From: Planctomycetota bacterium
Lineage (GTDB): Bacteria; Planctomycetota; Planctomycetia; Planctomycetales; Planctomycetaceae
DNA length: 58,270 nucleotides
Assembly: GCA_016872645.1 (NCBI GenBank)
Contig: VGZH01000033.1
Location: 1 to 58,270, forward strand
Reading direction: 5' to 3'
In this document: piece after piece, positions 44,438-54,955 of the stretch
Position numbering within the stretch: position 1 is the stretch's first letter
How the letters are laid out: the number at the start of each line of letters is the position of its first letter
The notes under the pieces: generated by a model
What the model was told of the DNA's origin: nothing
Seen by the model: the letters and a program-made list of their open reading frames with translations, nothing else
Databases searched by the model: none
Position numbers and translations under genes: made by a program

Positions 44438-46222
44438 TTAGTCGGGCAATTTATCTCGTTCGCTGTACGGTCGCACGCTTTGATACCACTCGCGCCAGCG
44501 ACGGATGTCTGCGTCCCGCCACTTCTCAAAGGCCGAGTCCTTCTCCGCCTGAGATGCGTTTTCTGGCAGCTTGGCAATCAAGTCATCCGGCAGACCGAAC
44601 CCGCGCGGCCGGCGACTCAGTACACACAGAGCGTTGCGAGCCTCCACCGCCGCGTCGAAGTCGGCGTCCATCAGGCCTTGAATCAACACGGGAGCGACTC
44701 GCAAATCGTTGCAGCGAGCGAGCGCCCAAAATGCCGTCCGGCGCACTTCGACTCGCGGATCTTTCGTGAGTTTTAGCAGCAAATCCTTCTGCCCAATCAG
44801 TTGTTCCCGCTGGCCAATTTGAACCGCCTCGACCAGAGCCGCCTGTGCGGATTCCACCTTCTGAGACTTTGGGTTCTCTAATTCCGCCAGCAGCTTGTCG
44901 AGCGGCGTATCCATCTTTTTGGCGGTGATACTGCCATCCTTGGTCTGGACGTTGGCCAAGTCCGTTGGCAGCCCGCGACCGCCAGCCAGTAATCCGCCTC
45001 CAAACGTCGCCGCTTTCGCAGCTTTCGGAGGCGATGCGTTGGGCACCAGTTTCTCCGTCGCACGAACCAGGAACAGCACCGCAAAAGACGTCGCAGCGAC
45101 TTGGCCGCCGATGTCCACCCATCCGCCGTCGGCGTCCTGTAGTTTCAGGATTATTCGATAGCCCTCCGTATACCAGTCATGCCCACCGATCTTTTCCACG
45201 TTCGCCAGCGATGCCGCTCGCTCGAGTCCATAAAGATAATAAAGGTGCCAGCCCGTCGCGTTCTTATCGACGGTGTAATTCGTGGCGAGCCACCCGAGTC
45301 CGAGTTTCATCTTGGCCTCAAGCTCGCGAGGCGAAACTTGGGGCTTGTAATTCGCGTCGGCGGGCGCGACCGCAGCCGCAGTCGCAGCCGGCTGGTCGGG
45401 AGTCTCTGTCACAGTGACTCGTTCCAAGACTCCGAAGGCTTTGTCGTTCTTCTTGGTCTTCGCTTCCGCTTCGTCGGCGAGAGACTGCAACTCCTGCGGG
45501 CTGCGCGACATCAAGAGTCGAGCGATCCCCATCGACCCCACACCGGCCACGGTCATGCTGTGCTTTATGGCATTGTCAGTACCAAGCGGATGATAACTGA
45601 AGGAACCGTTGCGCTGTTGAGTCTGCAAATGCCAAGCCGCGGCCAGATCCAATGCCTTTACAGGAATCTCGACTCCTGCACGAGACGCTGCCCACAAACC
45701 CAACATGCCGTACTGGGTGATACTCGTGTCGCCGCCATTATTCTGGCCTGGATAATCCCACGACCCGTTGGGACGCTGATTCTTGAGCAGGTGGTTCGCG
45801 ACGATCTGAATCTTGTCGCGATATTTCTGCTTGTCTGCGGCAACCAAAGCCATCACATCGACAGCGGCTTCGTAATCGTGGTGAAATTCTGGTTTGTACT
45901 CGTCGGGCTTGAATTTCAGCAGTATCTTGTTGATGAGCTCGGTCACGTACGGATCGTCCGGCGACATCCCCGCGGAAATGCAGGTGTAGACCACCAGCCC
46001 AGACTCATTCGAAGAAACCGATGACGCGTTCTTCCGAAAGAACTCGAGCGCTTTACGTACCGAGTCGAGCACTTCTGGAGGCTTCTCTGCGCTGAAGACG
46101 CGCAACGGACACAGACCGGCAAGAAACACGGCCAGCACAACAACCGTAAGGCGCATCCAGGGACGAGCTTCGAAGGATCGACACAAACTTCGCCCGCCAG
46201 TTCGATTGCAATGGAAAGTCAT
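44438..46222 (-). CDS. exported alpha/alpha-toroid (prenyltransferase/squalene-cyclase-like) protein with HEAT-like tail
   Basis: 594 residues from ATG 46222 (AGGCGG upstream; ATG 46156 is the alternative). A basic n-region then hydrophobic LTVVVLAVFLAGLCPL, a signal peptide. About 50-230 and 300-390 have toroid repeats with QRPNGSWDYPGQ, QQRNGSFSYHPLG and LQDADGGWVDIGGQ, the QxxxG(S/G)W/F pattern of terpene-cyclase-fold proteins; catalytic DxDD is absent, so it is probably not a cyclase. About 470-545 is HEAT-like (DPRVEVRRTAFWALARC). The function is unknown; it ends 94 bp from the start of the anchor protein. Confidence 0.82.
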   Translation of the reverse strand: MTFHCNRTGGRSLCRSFEARPWMRLTVVVLAVFLAGLCPLRVFSAEKPPEVLDSVRKALEFFRKNASSVSSNESGLVVYTCISAGMSPDDPYVTELINKILLKFKPDEYKPEFHHDYEAAVDVMALVAADKQKYRDKIQIVANHLLKNQRPNGSWDYPGQNNGGDTSITQYGMLGLWAASRAGVEIPVKALDLAAAWHLQTQQRNGSFSYHPLGTDNAIKHSMTVAGVGSMGIARLLMSRSPQELQSLADEAEAKTKKNDKAFGVLERVTVTETPDQPAATAAAVAPADANYKPQVSPRELEAKMKLGLGWLATNYTVDKNATGWHLYYLYGLERAASLANVEKIGGHDWYTEGYRIILKLQDADGGWVDIGGQVAATSFAVLFLVRATEKLVPNASPPKAAKAATFGGGLLAGGRGLPTDLANVQTKDGSITAKKMDTPLDKLLAELENPKSQKVESAQAALVEAVQIGQREQLIGQKDLLLKLTKDPRVEVRRTAFWALARCNDLRVAPVLIQGLMDADFDAAVEARNALCVLSRRPRGFGLPDDLIAKLPENASQAEKDSAFEKWRDADIRRWREWYQSVRPYSERDKLPD

Positions 46223-46386
46223 CAGCAAATCCGCCTGGAATGAGGCCTTGAATCACAACTGGATGCTAGGCCAGCCCCCACAGAGTGTCAACGAGTTGCG
46301 GTCCTGGTTTCATTGCCGATTCGCATCGCAGTTGGCCGTAACCTGTCAGACAAAGTCGTCGCTCCCGGCGATTCAGCAGTTGCTGA

Positions 46387-46821
46387 TTACGCCGGCGGTA
46401 ACCACTCACCTTGCAACGTGAGCACCAGTTTCCGTGCGCCGCCTCGATTGCGATGCTCGCAGAGATAGATGCCCTGCCATGTCCCCAAGCAAAGTCGGCC
46501 GTCGGCGATCGGCACGCAGACCGAACTGCCGAGCATTGCCGCTTTGACGTGTGCCGGCATGTCATCTGGCCCCTCAACCGTGTGGCGATACGGAAATCGC
46601 TCGGGCGCGAGGTGATCAAACGAAGACTCCAAATCCAATGGCACATCCGAATCGGCGTTCTCGTTGATCGTGATCGACGCTGAAGTGTGCTGAATAAAAA
46701 CGTGCAACAAACCCACCTGGACGCGAGCCAATTCCGGCAGCGAGTCAACCACGTGATCCGTCACGAGATGAAAACCTCGCGGGAATTCCGGCAATCGAAG
46801 TTGTCGCTGAAGCCACGGCAT
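46387..46821 (-). CDS. YjbQ/UPF0047 family protein
   Basis: 144 residues. GLLHVFIQHTSASITINENA, LGSSVCVPIADGRLCLGTWQ and IYLCEHRN are the conserved blocks, with the His and Glu of the active cavity. Some members have weak thiamine-phosphate synthase activity, which may be incidental. ATG at 46821 matches the family start MPWLQRQL. 17 bp after aroC on the same strand. Confidence 0.93.
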   Translation of the reverse strand: MPWLQRQLRLPEFPRGFHLVTDHVVDSLPELARVQVGLLHVFIQHTSASITINENADSDVPLDLESSFDHLAPERFPYRHTVEGPDDMPAHVKAAMLGSSVCVPIADGRLCLGTWQGIYLCEHRNRGGARKLVLTLQGEWLPPA

Positions 46822-46838
46822 AATCGAGAGAGGCTGGG

Positions 46839-47972
46839 TTAGAGCGCTTGGCCTTGCCAGCGAAGCCAATGGTCAGCCAACACGATTGCCACCATCGCTT
46901 CGGCCATCGGGATGAAGCGCGGCAGAAGGCACGGGTCGTGTCGGCCCTTCGTCTTGATGGTGGTTGGCTCGCCAGTGCGAGTTACTGTCGCTTGTTCGAT
47001 CGGCAGGCTGCTGGTCGGCTTCACCGCCGCTCGCAGCACGATCGGCAAGCCGGTCGAAATTCCGCCAAGCATTCCACCATGCCGGTTGCTCGACGTCGTG
47101 ACGAGGTCAGCGACAGCCGTCGTTGAACCGCCTGTGCTTCGCTTCGGCACAAACAAATCGTTGTGTTCGCTGCCGCGCATGGTCACGCAGCCGAAACCGA
47201 TGCCGTATTCGACGGCCAGTACCGCCGGTAAACTAAAAATCGCTTTTGCGAGGTCGGCTTTCAGCTTGTCGAAGACCGGTTCGCCTAATCCGGGCGGGAT
47301 GTTGGTCGCGACGATTTCGGCAGCGCCGCCGATCGAATCACCGTCTTTGCGAACTGCCTCAATCAACTCAATCATGCGAGCGGCCGCAGCTTCGTCCGGG
47401 CAACGGACAACGTTCGGCTCGCCACTTGCCAGCGTTTCCACTTGCGACAACGTGACTGCGGCGGGATCAGGAATGTTGGCTTTCACGTCACCGACCTGCA
47501 CGACGTAGCCCACGACTTCGCCGCCGAATGCCTGTCGCAGAATCTTCTTGGCGACGACACCAGCGGCGACTCGCACGGTCGTCTCACGAGCACTCGATCT
47601 TCCGCCGCCACGATAGTCACGGAAGCCGTATTTCGCATCGAAGCTGAAATCCGCGTGACCGGGGCGATATTTTTCCTTGATGTCTTCGTAGTCGCGGCTC
47701 CGCTGATCCTGATTGCGGATCAAAATCGCCAAGCTCGTGCCGGTCGTCCGTCCCTCGAAGACCCCGGACAGAATTTCCGGCGAGTCGTCTTCCTGTCGCT
47801 GCGTGACGATCTTGCTCTGCCCCGGCCGGCGCCGCCGCAAATCAACCAGCAAGTCCGCCTCCGTCAACGCAATTCCCGCCGGCACGCCGTCGATGATGAC
47901 GACGTTGCCCGGTCCGTGACTCTCTCCCGCCGTGGTGATTCTCAACGCTTGTCCAAAGGAATTGCCTGCCAT
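46839..47972 (-). CDS. aroC: chorismate synthase
   Basis: 377 residues. [20 protein letters not shown] is the family N-terminus (GESHG); [20 protein letters not shown] and [14 protein letters not shown] are the FMN/EPSP binding signatures. Catalyses EPSP to chorismate with reduced FMN, the last step of the common aromatic pathway. ATG at 47972 is fixed by the family start. Probably an operon with the YjbQ gene. Confidence 0.98.
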   Translation of the reverse strand: MAGNSFGQALRITTAGESHGPGNVVIIDGVPAGIALTEADLLVDLRRRRPGQSKIVTQRQEDDSPEILSGVFEGRTTGTSLAILIRNQDQRSRDYEDIKEKYRPGHADFSFDAKYGFRDYRGGGRSSARETTVRVAAGVVAKKILRQAFGGEVVGYVVQVGDVKANIPDPAAVTLSQVETLASGEPNVVRCPDEAAAARMIELIEAVRKDGDSIGGAAEIVATNIPPGLGEPVFDKLKADLAKAIFSLPAVLAVEYGIGFGCVTMRGSEHNDLFVPKRSTGGSTTAVADLVTTSSNRHGGMLGGISTGLPIVLRAAVKPTSSLPIEQATVTRTGEPTTIKTKGRHDPCLLPRFIPMAEAMVAIVLADHWLRWQGQAL

Positions 47973-48215
47973 GATGCGGCCAGTGTAGGACCGGCGCCCG
48001 TGCCCGTCACCCGCAACGTGGTTGAGAGATCCCAGTCCGATCAATCCGGCAGCCGAATTTGCCGCAGCGGACTGTTCTTCACTCATTTGCCAGAAGATGG
48101 CTAGAATCCCGCCCCGTTCACAGTCTTTCCAGATTGCGGACAAATCACGGATCGATGTTCGTGCCGAACAAGGGATAGGTTTGACACACCGAACAACACG
48201 AAAACTCACGCAAAT

Positions 48216-51032
48216 ATGACGAATTTTTTTGAAAAGCGCGACCGGTGGGGAAACGGATTTTCTCTCTGGATTCTGTTGGGGTGCCTCTTCGTCGCCCCGC
48301 TGTGCGTCTGGTCCCTGCGAAACACACGCATTGAAAATGACATTGAGCATTGGCTGCCGGAGGACAATCCGAATGCGGTGACGCTGCGTTGGTCGATGGA
48401 ACAATTTCAACTGGATGCCAGCGACAGCATTCTGGTCTCCTGGAACGACAGCAGCTTGACTGATTCGCGTGTCGAGAAACTGGCGGAACGGCTGGTCGGC
48501 AAGCTCGATGAACATGGAGTCCGGCGCAACGGCCTGAAGCAAGTCGCACGAGTTACCACGCCGCATAATGTTGTCGCACGCATGGTGGAACACGGTGTCG
48601 AACGTGATGACGCCATCCAACGATTAGAGGGTGTCCTGGTCGGTAGGGGAGCACTCAAAGTGCGCCTGACGGAAGCCGGCCGACAACGTCGCAGGGAACT
48701 TCAACGCGAACTGCTCGCGAGAGCCCACACGGAATTAGGGCTCGATCTGCAAGTTCTGCCAGCGGTTCAGGAATTTGAATCCTTGGTGGGCGATCCGCCG
48801 GCAGAGTCCGAAACGGACGCCGCTGCCAGTGAGACTGCGATTCCCGATCCGGTGGAAACGACCGTCGTTGAGTTTGATCCAATACCGCAACACGATTTTC
48901 AAGTCCGCTGGAAGGGAATGCTGCTCGGCAAACCGCATCCAAAGCTGCGCGATTTGGCGCTCAGCTTGAAAGGCAGCCCGACGACCAAGGCTCCCGATGG
49001 CGAGCCGTTGGTGGAAGATTGCTTTCAGGCAATCGGTTCGCCGATTGCGTTGTCAGTGGTACTCAGTGAAGCTGGCGAAGCCGACAAATCAAATGCCATC
49101 GCTCTGATCCGTGAAGCGGCCGTCGCTGTCGGAGTCCCGCCCGATCAATTGCATCTGGGCGGTCGTCCCGTTGCCAGCACCGCCTTGAACCAAGGAGTGA
49201 AAGCTGCGGTCTGGAACAAGTCCGCCAAACTCAGTCGCTTTTGGGAACGCTCGGTCATCGGGATGTCGGGCCTCATGGGACTGCTGGTCGCATTCTCAAT
49301 GCTCCGCAGCGTCAAGTTGTCATTGCTGGTGTTGTTCGTGTCGTACTTCACCGTCTTTCTGACGACTGCCATTGTCCCCATGACCGGCGGCAGCATGAAC
49401 ATGGTCATGGTCCTGATGCCGACGTTTCTGATGGTGGTTGTGATGTCCGGAGCGATTCATGTCGCTCACTACTGGCGGCACGCCGCATTTCACAACAAGC
49501 AGACGGCGATCGTCGAGTGCTTTCAAATGGCGGCTGCTCCCTGCACATTCGCGACGATCACCACGGCGATCGGCGTGCTCTCGCTGCTGACCAGCGAACT
49601 GCGGCCGGTGCGCGAGTTCGGCATGTATTCGGCAGTTGGCTCGGTCATCGGACTAGGGGCCGTGCTGATTCTGCTCCCCACGCTGATCCAGCTGATGCCA
49701 TTCCAGCCACCCAAGCCACAAGAAGTCGATTCGACCAAGTGGGAGAATTTCGGACGCTGGTGCTGTCAAAAGCGGCATTGGATTGTCTTGAGCTACTCGG
49801 CCGTGACGGTCGCCTGTTGCATCGGGCTGAATTGGTTCAAGACGGAGACGAAGGTCATCCGCTACTTCCCGGCGGATGCGCCGATCGTCAAGGACTATTG
49901 GTTTCTGGAAGAGAATCTGGTCGGCATCGTGCCGGTCGACGTTATCGTCCGCTTCGACCGCGACAGCCAGACGAAGATGAACTTTCTGGAACGGATGGAA
50001 ATTGTCCGCTCGATCGAAAACCGCATGCGCGAGCACAGTGAAATCAGCGGAGCCATTGCGCTACCTGACTTCCGACCGGTCTCCGAATCTTTGGCAACCG
50101 ATGCCGGAGCGTTGTCCATCATGCGACACAACAAGACGGCCACCGAGATGCAACGCCGCATCCGCGAAGGCGAGGTCACGGGTACCAAGTCGTTCTACTC
50201 CGTCGCTAAACAACCGAGTGATCTTAGCCATCCGGGTGACGCCAAGCTCAACCAGATTGAAGACGAACTGTGGCGCATCACCGCACAGTGTTTCATCATG
50301 ACCGACACGAATTTCGCCGAACTCCTGCAGGATGTGCATAAACTGACGCAATCCGTTTTGCGGCGCCATGCGGGCACAAACCACGTCGTCACTGGCATGG
50401 TTCCTGTCTTTTTGCAGACGCAAACCGCGTTGATCGACAGCCAGGTCAGCAGCTTTGGCGTCGCATATCTGACGGTCGCCATCGTGATGATCTTCGCCGT
50501 CAGAAACTTGTTCGCCGGCTTCCTGACGATGCTTCCCAACGTCTATCCGATCGGACAAATCTTCGGATTGATCTCGTACTTTGGAATCCCAGTGGATATT
50601 GGCACGATGATGACCGCCTCGATCGCCATGGGGATCGGCGTGGACGGCACGCTGCACAAGCTGACGTGGTTCCGCAAAGGGATTACCGACGGCAAGTCCC
50701 GCGAGGATTCGATCGCGCTGGCTGTCGGCCACAGTGGCCCGGCGATTTGGGAAACCTCCGCCGTGCTCGCGCTGGGCATGTTAATGCTGTACCCGTCCGA
50801 GTTGCTGTTGGTCAGTCGCTTCGGCTGGCTGATGGCTGCAATCATCGCCGTCGCCGTCGCGGGCGACATCATCTTCCTGCCCGCTCTACTGGGAGGCACC
50901 TTGGGAACGATCCTCATCAAAGGCGTGAAGCGCCAGCAAGCCGCCGCCGAGTCTGCCCCGTTGCCGTCGGTCGTGCCGCAGCCGCATCTGGGAACGATCA
51001 ACGTCCCGTCTTCGCGGAAAAGCAACTTGTAA
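48216..51032 (+). CDS. RND/MMPL-family exporter
   Basis: 938 residues. TM1 about 18-35 ([20 protein letters not shown]), large first periplasmic loop (about 45-350), TMs 2-6 about 350-500 with an SSD-like block ([35 protein letters not shown]), TM7 near 530, second loop, TMs 8-12 about 745-905 ([20 protein letters not shown]). No partner membrane-fusion gene. MMPL/hopanoid- or lipid-exporter-like; substrate unknown. Start ATG at 48216 gives a normal N-terminus without a clear ribosome site. Divergent from aroC (243-base spacer). Confidence 0.9.
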   Translation: MTNFFEKRDRWGNGFSLWILLGCLFVAPLCVWSLRNTRIENDIEHWLPEDNPNAVTLRWSMEQFQLDASDSILVSWNDSSLTDSRVEKLAERLVGKLDEHGVRRNGLKQVARVTTPHNVVARMVEHGVERDDAIQRLEGVLVGRGALKVRLTEAGRQRRRELQRELLARAHTELGLDLQVLPAVQEFESLVGDPPAESETDAAASETAIPDPVETTVVEFDPIPQHDFQVRWKGMLLGKPHPKLRDLALSLKGSPTTKAPDGEPLVEDCFQAIGSPIALSVVLSEAGEADKSNAIALIREAAVAVGVPPDQLHLGGRPVASTALNQGVKAAVWNKSAKLSRFWERSVIGMSGLMGLLVAFSMLRSVKLSLLVLFVSYFTVFLTTAIVPMTGGSMNMVMVLMPTFLMVVVMSGAIHVAHYWRHAAFHNKQTAIVECFQMAAAPCTFATITTAIGVLSLLTSELRPVREFGMYSAVGSVIGLGAVLILLPTLIQLMPFQPPKPQEVDSTKWENFGRWCCQKRHWIVLSYSAVTVACCIGLNWFKTETKVIRYFPADAPIVKDYWFLEENLVGIVPVDVIVRFDRDSQTKMNFLERMEIVRSIENRMREHSEISGAIALPDFRPVSESLATDAGALSIMRHNKTATEMQRRIREGEVTGTKSFYSVAKQPSDLSHPGDAKLNQIEDELWRITAQCFIMTDTNFAELLQDVHKLTQSVLRRHAGTNHVVTGMVPVFLQTQTALIDSQVSSFGVAYLTVAIVMIFAVRNLFAGFLTMLPNVYPIGQIFGLISYFGIPVDIGTMMTASIAMGIGVDGTLHKLTWFRKGITDGKSREDSIALAVGHSGPAIWETSAVLALGMLMLYPSELLLVSRFGWLMAAIIAVAVAGDIIFLPALLGGTLGTILIKGVKRQQAAAESAPLPSVVPQPHLGTINVPSSRKSNL

Positions 51033-51062
51033 GGCGAACGGGCTGAGCGTTCATGAGCGTCG

Positions 51063-51082
51063 CCGCGTTCGCTGAAACGCGG
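51063..51082 (+). terminator. hairpin after the RND gene
   Basis: CCGCGTT-cgctga-AACGCGG, perfect 7-base arms, 31 bases after the stop. No T-tract follows, so it is a stem-loop of uncertain role. At 51093-51104 lies a possible degenerate TTCTGGCGAA element (GCTCTGGCGAGT), again 5' of a gene on the plus strand. Confidence 0.4.
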
Positions 51083-51220
51083 GTGGCATCGCGCTCTGGC
51101 GAGTCCGGCATTCGGGGAATGCGAAAGTTGATTGGTTGATTGACAGTTCGTCGTTTTCGCGTTGCACTCCCGCCCCAAGAAATTGTCGGAGTGTCGATTT
51201 GCGACCGGGGAGGGTATGAC

Positions 51221-52417
51221 ATGAGAATTCTGGCGGCGTGGGATCAGCCGGATCAAATGGAGCTGCTGCAGGTGTACTTGGGTCTGGGTGACCATGAAGT
51301 GACTTTTGTCACGACGGCCGATGAGGTGTTTGCCCTCGACGAATCTGAGCAATGGGATGTCGTGCTGATGTCGATCGCATTGCCAGACGTGGACCGGGGT
51401 TTCGAGGTTTTGACTTATTTTCGCCGGTCACTGCCGGACACTCCGGTGGTCGGGGTCTGTCAACCGCTCGAGGTCTATCGCATCATCCGGTTCATGACGA
51501 ACGGCATGTCCGCCTACATGATCCGCGATACCAACAACGACTACCTCTTTATGCTGCTGAACGTGCTGGAGACCACGGTGGAAGCGGCGCGAGCGGCTCG
51601 CGAACAAAAAGTTTTGGAGCGTCTGCGCGAAGAAATCGATGCCGTCCGCAAGCTGCAGGAGTCGATGATCCCACCGCTCATCGACGCGCCGCTCGGCTAC
51701 CAAATGTGTGCTCGCTATGAACCGTCGCAGATTCGCGTCGTCGGTGGTCAGCCCGTCACGATGGCCGGCGGCGACTATTACAACGTCTTTAATCTGGATG
51801 AAAACAACATTGTGCTGCTGGTCGGCGATGCCTCCGGCCACGGCATGAAGGCGGCCATGTCGATCATGATCATGCACACTCTCGTCCGCATGATCCGCAC
51901 GCAAAGTTACAAGGACACCGCGGCGTTTGTCGCCGAGATCAACAATCAGCTTGCGCAACAGGCGGTCGTCAGTGAGGAGGGGGGCTTTATCACGATGCTG
52001 TACGCGATCCTCCGGCTGGATAAGCATGAAATCCAATGGACTTCCGCCGGGCATCCGCTACCGCTGCTGCAAAACCTCGACACAGGCGAAATCCGCCCGG
52101 CGGTCGACGGCGACCCAAGCGGTCTGCCGCTTGCCATCGTCACCGATGTCGAATACGAAACGATCACCACGTCGCTGCCCCCACGCTGCCGGATCTTGCT
52201 GTACACTGACGGACTCGCGGAAGCCTTTCCCGAAGGGGTAGACGACGCGATCCATCAATTTGGCGAAAAGGGGATCATTCGCACGCTCAAAGAATCGACC
52301 GAATTGTCCGTTTCGGATGCGATGGAGAAACTCTTTCACGACTCCAACGAGTTCACTCAAGGCTACGGCCGTCACGACGACACGTCCGTCGTCCTCATCG
52401 AACGAATGAAGGTCTGA
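51221..52417 (+). CDS. pseudo-receiver/PP2C-type (SpoIIE, RsbU-like) phosphatase
   Basis: 398 residues. Receiver-like domain 1-120; the strand that should end in the phosphoacceptor reads DVVLMSIALPD, with Ser51 at the usual Asp position, so phosphorylation is unlikely. A coiled linker (EQKVLERLREEIDAVRKLQE) leads to the SpoIIE/PP2C domain (about 160-395) with metal motif GGDYYNVF, GDASGHGMKAAM and the terminal GRHDDTSVV. ATG at 51221 follows GGGGAGGG. Dephosphorylates Ser/Thr of a protein such as an anti-sigma antagonist. It converges with the Ser/Thr kinase gene (22 bp). Confidence 0.93.
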   Translation: MRILAAWDQPDQMELLQVYLGLGDHEVTFVTTADEVFALDESEQWDVVLMSIALPDVDRGFEVLTYFRRSLPDTPVVGVCQPLEVYRIIRFMTNGMSAYMIRDTNNDYLFMLLNVLETTVEAARAAREQKVLERLREEIDAVRKLQESMIPPLIDAPLGYQMCARYEPSQIRVVGGQPVTMAGGDYYNVFNLDENNIVLLVGDASGHGMKAAMSIMIMHTLVRMIRTQSYKDTAAFVAEINNQLAQQAVVSEEGGFITMLYAILRLDKHEIQWTSAGHPLPLLQNLDTGEIRPAVDGDPSGLPLAIVTDVEYETITTSLPPRCRILLYTDGLAEAFPEGVDDAIHQFGEKGIIRTLKESTELSVSDAMEKLFHDSNEFTQGYGRHDDTSVVLIERMKV

Positions 52418-52438
52418 TCGGCGGCACAGAAACAAGCC

Positions 52439-53968
52439 CTATTGGCCTTCCAGGAATTTCGCGGCGAATGTGAACAGGAAATACATTCCCAAAATCACGG
52501 TGCCGATTAGCGCCAGAATGACGATGGGACTGCGTTCGCCAGCAACTTTATTGGGAAGCCATAGGAAGCTGGGACGTTTCTTTTGTTTCGACTCAGACTC
52601 AGTCTTGGCCTCGGCCTCGGCATAGGCTTCCTGCAAGTTGCTACGCCGATCGATCTGATCGGTTTGCTTTTGGACGGAACCTTCTTGCGCAATCCGTCGC
52701 TTCATGAGGGTTTTGAATTCCGAATAGGTCTCCAGCGGTTGGAATTCGCCTTTCTCGCCGCGCATGGCCTTCGCCGTTAAGGGAAGGAATTTCGTTTTGA
52801 TCATGTGCTGGATCTGCGTCGCATACATCTTGGTGATCACCGACTGGCCTCGTGCGTTCGTGAAGGCAACATGCCAGACGACGGTATCCTTCGCCGGAGT
52901 TTTCACCGGCGTTTCGGTCGCGGTCTCGGCCGCGGTTGCAGTTGTCGCTTGTGGTTTGACCTTGGGAATCGCCGGCTGGATTGCAGCCGGCGCGGCCGTT
53001 TGAGTGACAGTGCTCGCCTCAGCGCCTTCGATGAAACTGAGGGCTGGGTTCTCGCGGTTTAGTCCCTTCAGATCTTTGATGAGCTCATCGCACGTCGCGT
53101 AGCGGTATTTTTCTTCTTTCTCGATCATCTTGCCGATGATCAGATCGAACTTGTCCGACACTTCGGGATTCAGCTTGCGCGCGCTGGCGTACTTACCGGA
53201 ATCTTTTGCTTGAAGCAGTTTCACAATCGATTCGCCAACGAATGGGAGCTTACCGGTCACAAAGTAATACAGCGTGATCCCTAGCGAGTAGATGTCCGAC
53301 CGGTTGTCAACAGTCTTTGCGTCGCGTGCCTGCTCGGGAGCCATGTATGACGGCGTGCCCAGAGTCGTACCGATTTGAGTCATCGAATGGTCTTCGTCAT
53401 CGACGACTTTGGCCAAACCGAAGTCGGAGACTTTCGTGATCCCCCGCTTTGTGACCAGGATATTATCGGGCTTAATGTCACGGTGAATGATGTTCATTCC
53501 ATGAGCGGCACGCAGCGCATCGGCACAGCGCAACGCAATGTGGATGGCGTCGCCGATCGACAGCTTTCCAAGTTTGTCCATCCAGGTTTGCATGCTCTGG
53601 CCATCCACGAACTCAATGGCGACAAAGTGCCGGTCTTGGGCACAATCGACGGCATACGCTTTGACGGCGTTGGGGTGATCGAGTTTCGCCATCGACCGTG
53701 CCTCGCGGATGAACCGCTCGACGAACCCCGGCTTTTTGGCCATTTCTTTGGAAAGCAGCTTGAGCGCGACGGGACGATCCAGGCTGATCTGCCGAGCGAG
53801 AAAGACTTCTGCCATGCCTCCCTGGCCCAGCTTCCGCTCAAGTCGAAAATCCCCCAGGGTCTCGTTCAAAGGTTCCGCAGCGCCTGTGGGATTCAGTGGC
53901 GGTTCCGCTGTTTTATCAAGACCGACAACCGTCGCCGCCATATTTTCGGAATTTTGCTCGTCAGGCAC
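52439..53968 (-). CDS. Ser/Thr protein kinase with C-terminal TM anchor
   Basis: 509 residues. Kinase domain about 39-310: LGQGGMAEVF, VALK Lys70, HRDIKPDN (162-169), DFGLAK (182-187), GTPSYMAPEQ; all key residues are intact. A Pro/Ala/Thr linker follows, then a small domain about 375-440 (VVWHVAFTNARGQSVITKMY), perhaps GYF_2-like, and a C-terminal TM helix (IVILALIGTVILGMYFLFTF). The GTG at 53968 with AGAAGG upstream is preferred to the ATG at 53941, which has no ribosome site. The leader contains the repeated TTCTGGCGAA element. Confidence 0.92.
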   Translation of the reverse strand: MPDEQNSENMAATVVGLDKTAEPPLNPTGAAEPLNETLGDFRLERKLGQGGMAEVFLARQISLDRPVALKLLSKEMAKKPGFVERFIREARSMAKLDHPNAVKAYAVDCAQDRHFVAIEFVDGQSMQTWMDKLGKLSIGDAIHIALRCADALRAAHGMNIIHRDIKPDNILVTKRGITKVSDFGLAKVVDDEDHSMTQIGTTLGTPSYMAPEQARDAKTVDNRSDIYSLGITLYYFVTGKLPFVGESIVKLLQAKDSGKYASARKLNPEVSDKFDLIIGKMIEKEEKYRYATCDELIKDLKGLNRENPALSFIEGAEASTVTQTAAPAAIQPAIPKVKPQATTATAAETATETPVKTPAKDTVVWHVAFTNARGQSVITKMYATQIQHMIKTKFLPLTAKAMRGEKGEFQPLETYSEFKTLMKRRIAQEGSVQKQTDQIDRRSNLQEAYAEAEAKTESESKQKKRPSFLWLPNKVAGERSPIVILALIGTVILGMYFLFTFAAKFLEGQ

Positions 53969-54030
53969 GGCGTACCCTTCTCTCAAAGGACATTGCGACG
54001 CGATTCCTGGAGAAATCAACTTCAGAACGC

Positions 54031-54056
54031 CGTCGTCGCGTTTCGCCAGAACGCGG
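54031..54056 (-). repeat. 26-base repeat identical to the surE leader element
   Basis: Identical base for base to the reverse complement of 7516-7541. On the minus strand it lies about 60 bases upstream of the kinase start, in the same orientation relative to the gene as at surE. Confidence 0.8.
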
Positions 54057-54072
54057 GTTCGGAGCCTTTGAT

Positions 54073-54093
54073 CGGCGTTTTTGAGAAACGCCG
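54073..54093 (-). terminator. hairpin after the two-TM gene
   Basis: CGGCGTTT-ttgag-AAACGCCG, perfect 8-base arms extended by a GATC pair, 55 bases after the stop of the two-TM gene. It may end that transcript before the kinase gene. Confidence 0.5.
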
Positions 54094-54147
54094 CGATCAT
54101 CCGTCTCGCGAGTTGCTAAGTCAGTTTCGCACAGCGGGCGATCAGTT

Positions 54148-54954
54148 TCAATTGTTGGTGATTCCGTCTCGCGCAGGTGTTGTCTCCGTCGAAAATGTTG
54201 CCGAGCCTGGAGGTGAAGGTGTCGGCGGGCTGTCGCCAACAGCTTCCCCACCGGACTCCCAGCGGTCCAACAACATAATCTTTTGCCAGATGTTACGAGA
54301 CAGACCGTTGGTCAGCGACGTGATTTCGTTGACCGCGTCGAGGGCGACCGAATCGGGAAACTCTTGTACGTAGATCGCTGCCGTTTTGCTGATCATCGAT
54401 AGCAGCTCGCTGGAGTAGTCGAGATAGCGGCTTAGTTCAAACGGCGACATTGTGCCTTGCGGGGACGACGGTGTCGCCAGGCCAGGATGCAACATGCGTT
54501 CGGGGTGTTTCCTGAGCTGGTGCATGTCGACGATGTGCGCCATCGAGCGGAGTTCGTGCAACGCGATTAGCGCGTTGCGACGCTTCGACCGAAGCTCCCA
54601 TGACGCCACGTACAGAATCGAAGCGCCGATTCCGACGAAGGTGGCGATCAACCCGTCGACGGTCTGTACGAAATCATCGAGTTTGAACACATCGTCGTTG
54701 AGGTGGAGTTGCCGCACGACCCAGACGACCAGGGTCAAGCAGCAGCCGATCAAGATCCATTGCAGCACGCGCAGCGGAATATCGGGACGTCCAATCGCTT
54801 GAGCACGCTCGGCGGCTTCGCGAGCCATCACGACCAGTTCGGCGGCCACCTGCCGCAGGTTCGCTTCCGGAAAATATTCCGCGATGCGGCGTTCCAGTCG
54901 CTCGACGGTTTCCACGACCTTGTCCGGCTGCAGACTTCGAAAACGTGCCGCCAT
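54148..54954 (-). CDS. two-TM membrane protein of unknown function
   Basis: 268 residues. Two TM segments: LQWILIGCCLTLVVWVVR (about 68-85) and LIATFVGIGASILYVAS (about 100-117). A helical N-terminus (VVETVERLERRIAEYF) and a helical C-terminal half (EFPDSVALDAVNEITSLTNG) with a Pro/Gly-rich tail. I do not recognise the family. The ATG at 54954 is one base after the TGA of the NfeD gene (TGATATG), so the two are translationally coupled; a role with that protease is inferred. Confidence 0.78.
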   Translation of the reverse strand: MAARFRSLQPDKVVETVERLERRIAEYFPEANLRQVAAELVVMAREAAERAQAIGRPDIPLRVLQWILIGCCLTLVVWVVRQLHLNDDVFKLDDFVQTVDGLIATFVGIGASILYVASWELRSKRRNALIALHELRSMAHIVDMHQLRKHPERMLHPGLATPSSPQGTMSPFELSRYLDYSSELLSMISKTAAIYVQEFPDSVALDAVNEITSLTNGLSRNIWQKIMLLDRWESGGEAVGDSPPTPSPPGSATFSTETTPARDGITNN

Positions 54955-54955
54955 A

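Noticed and set aside
47973-48620. 216-codon N-terminal extension of chorismate synthase
   Set aside because: It is the antisense of the RND gene; the family N-terminus begins at 47972.
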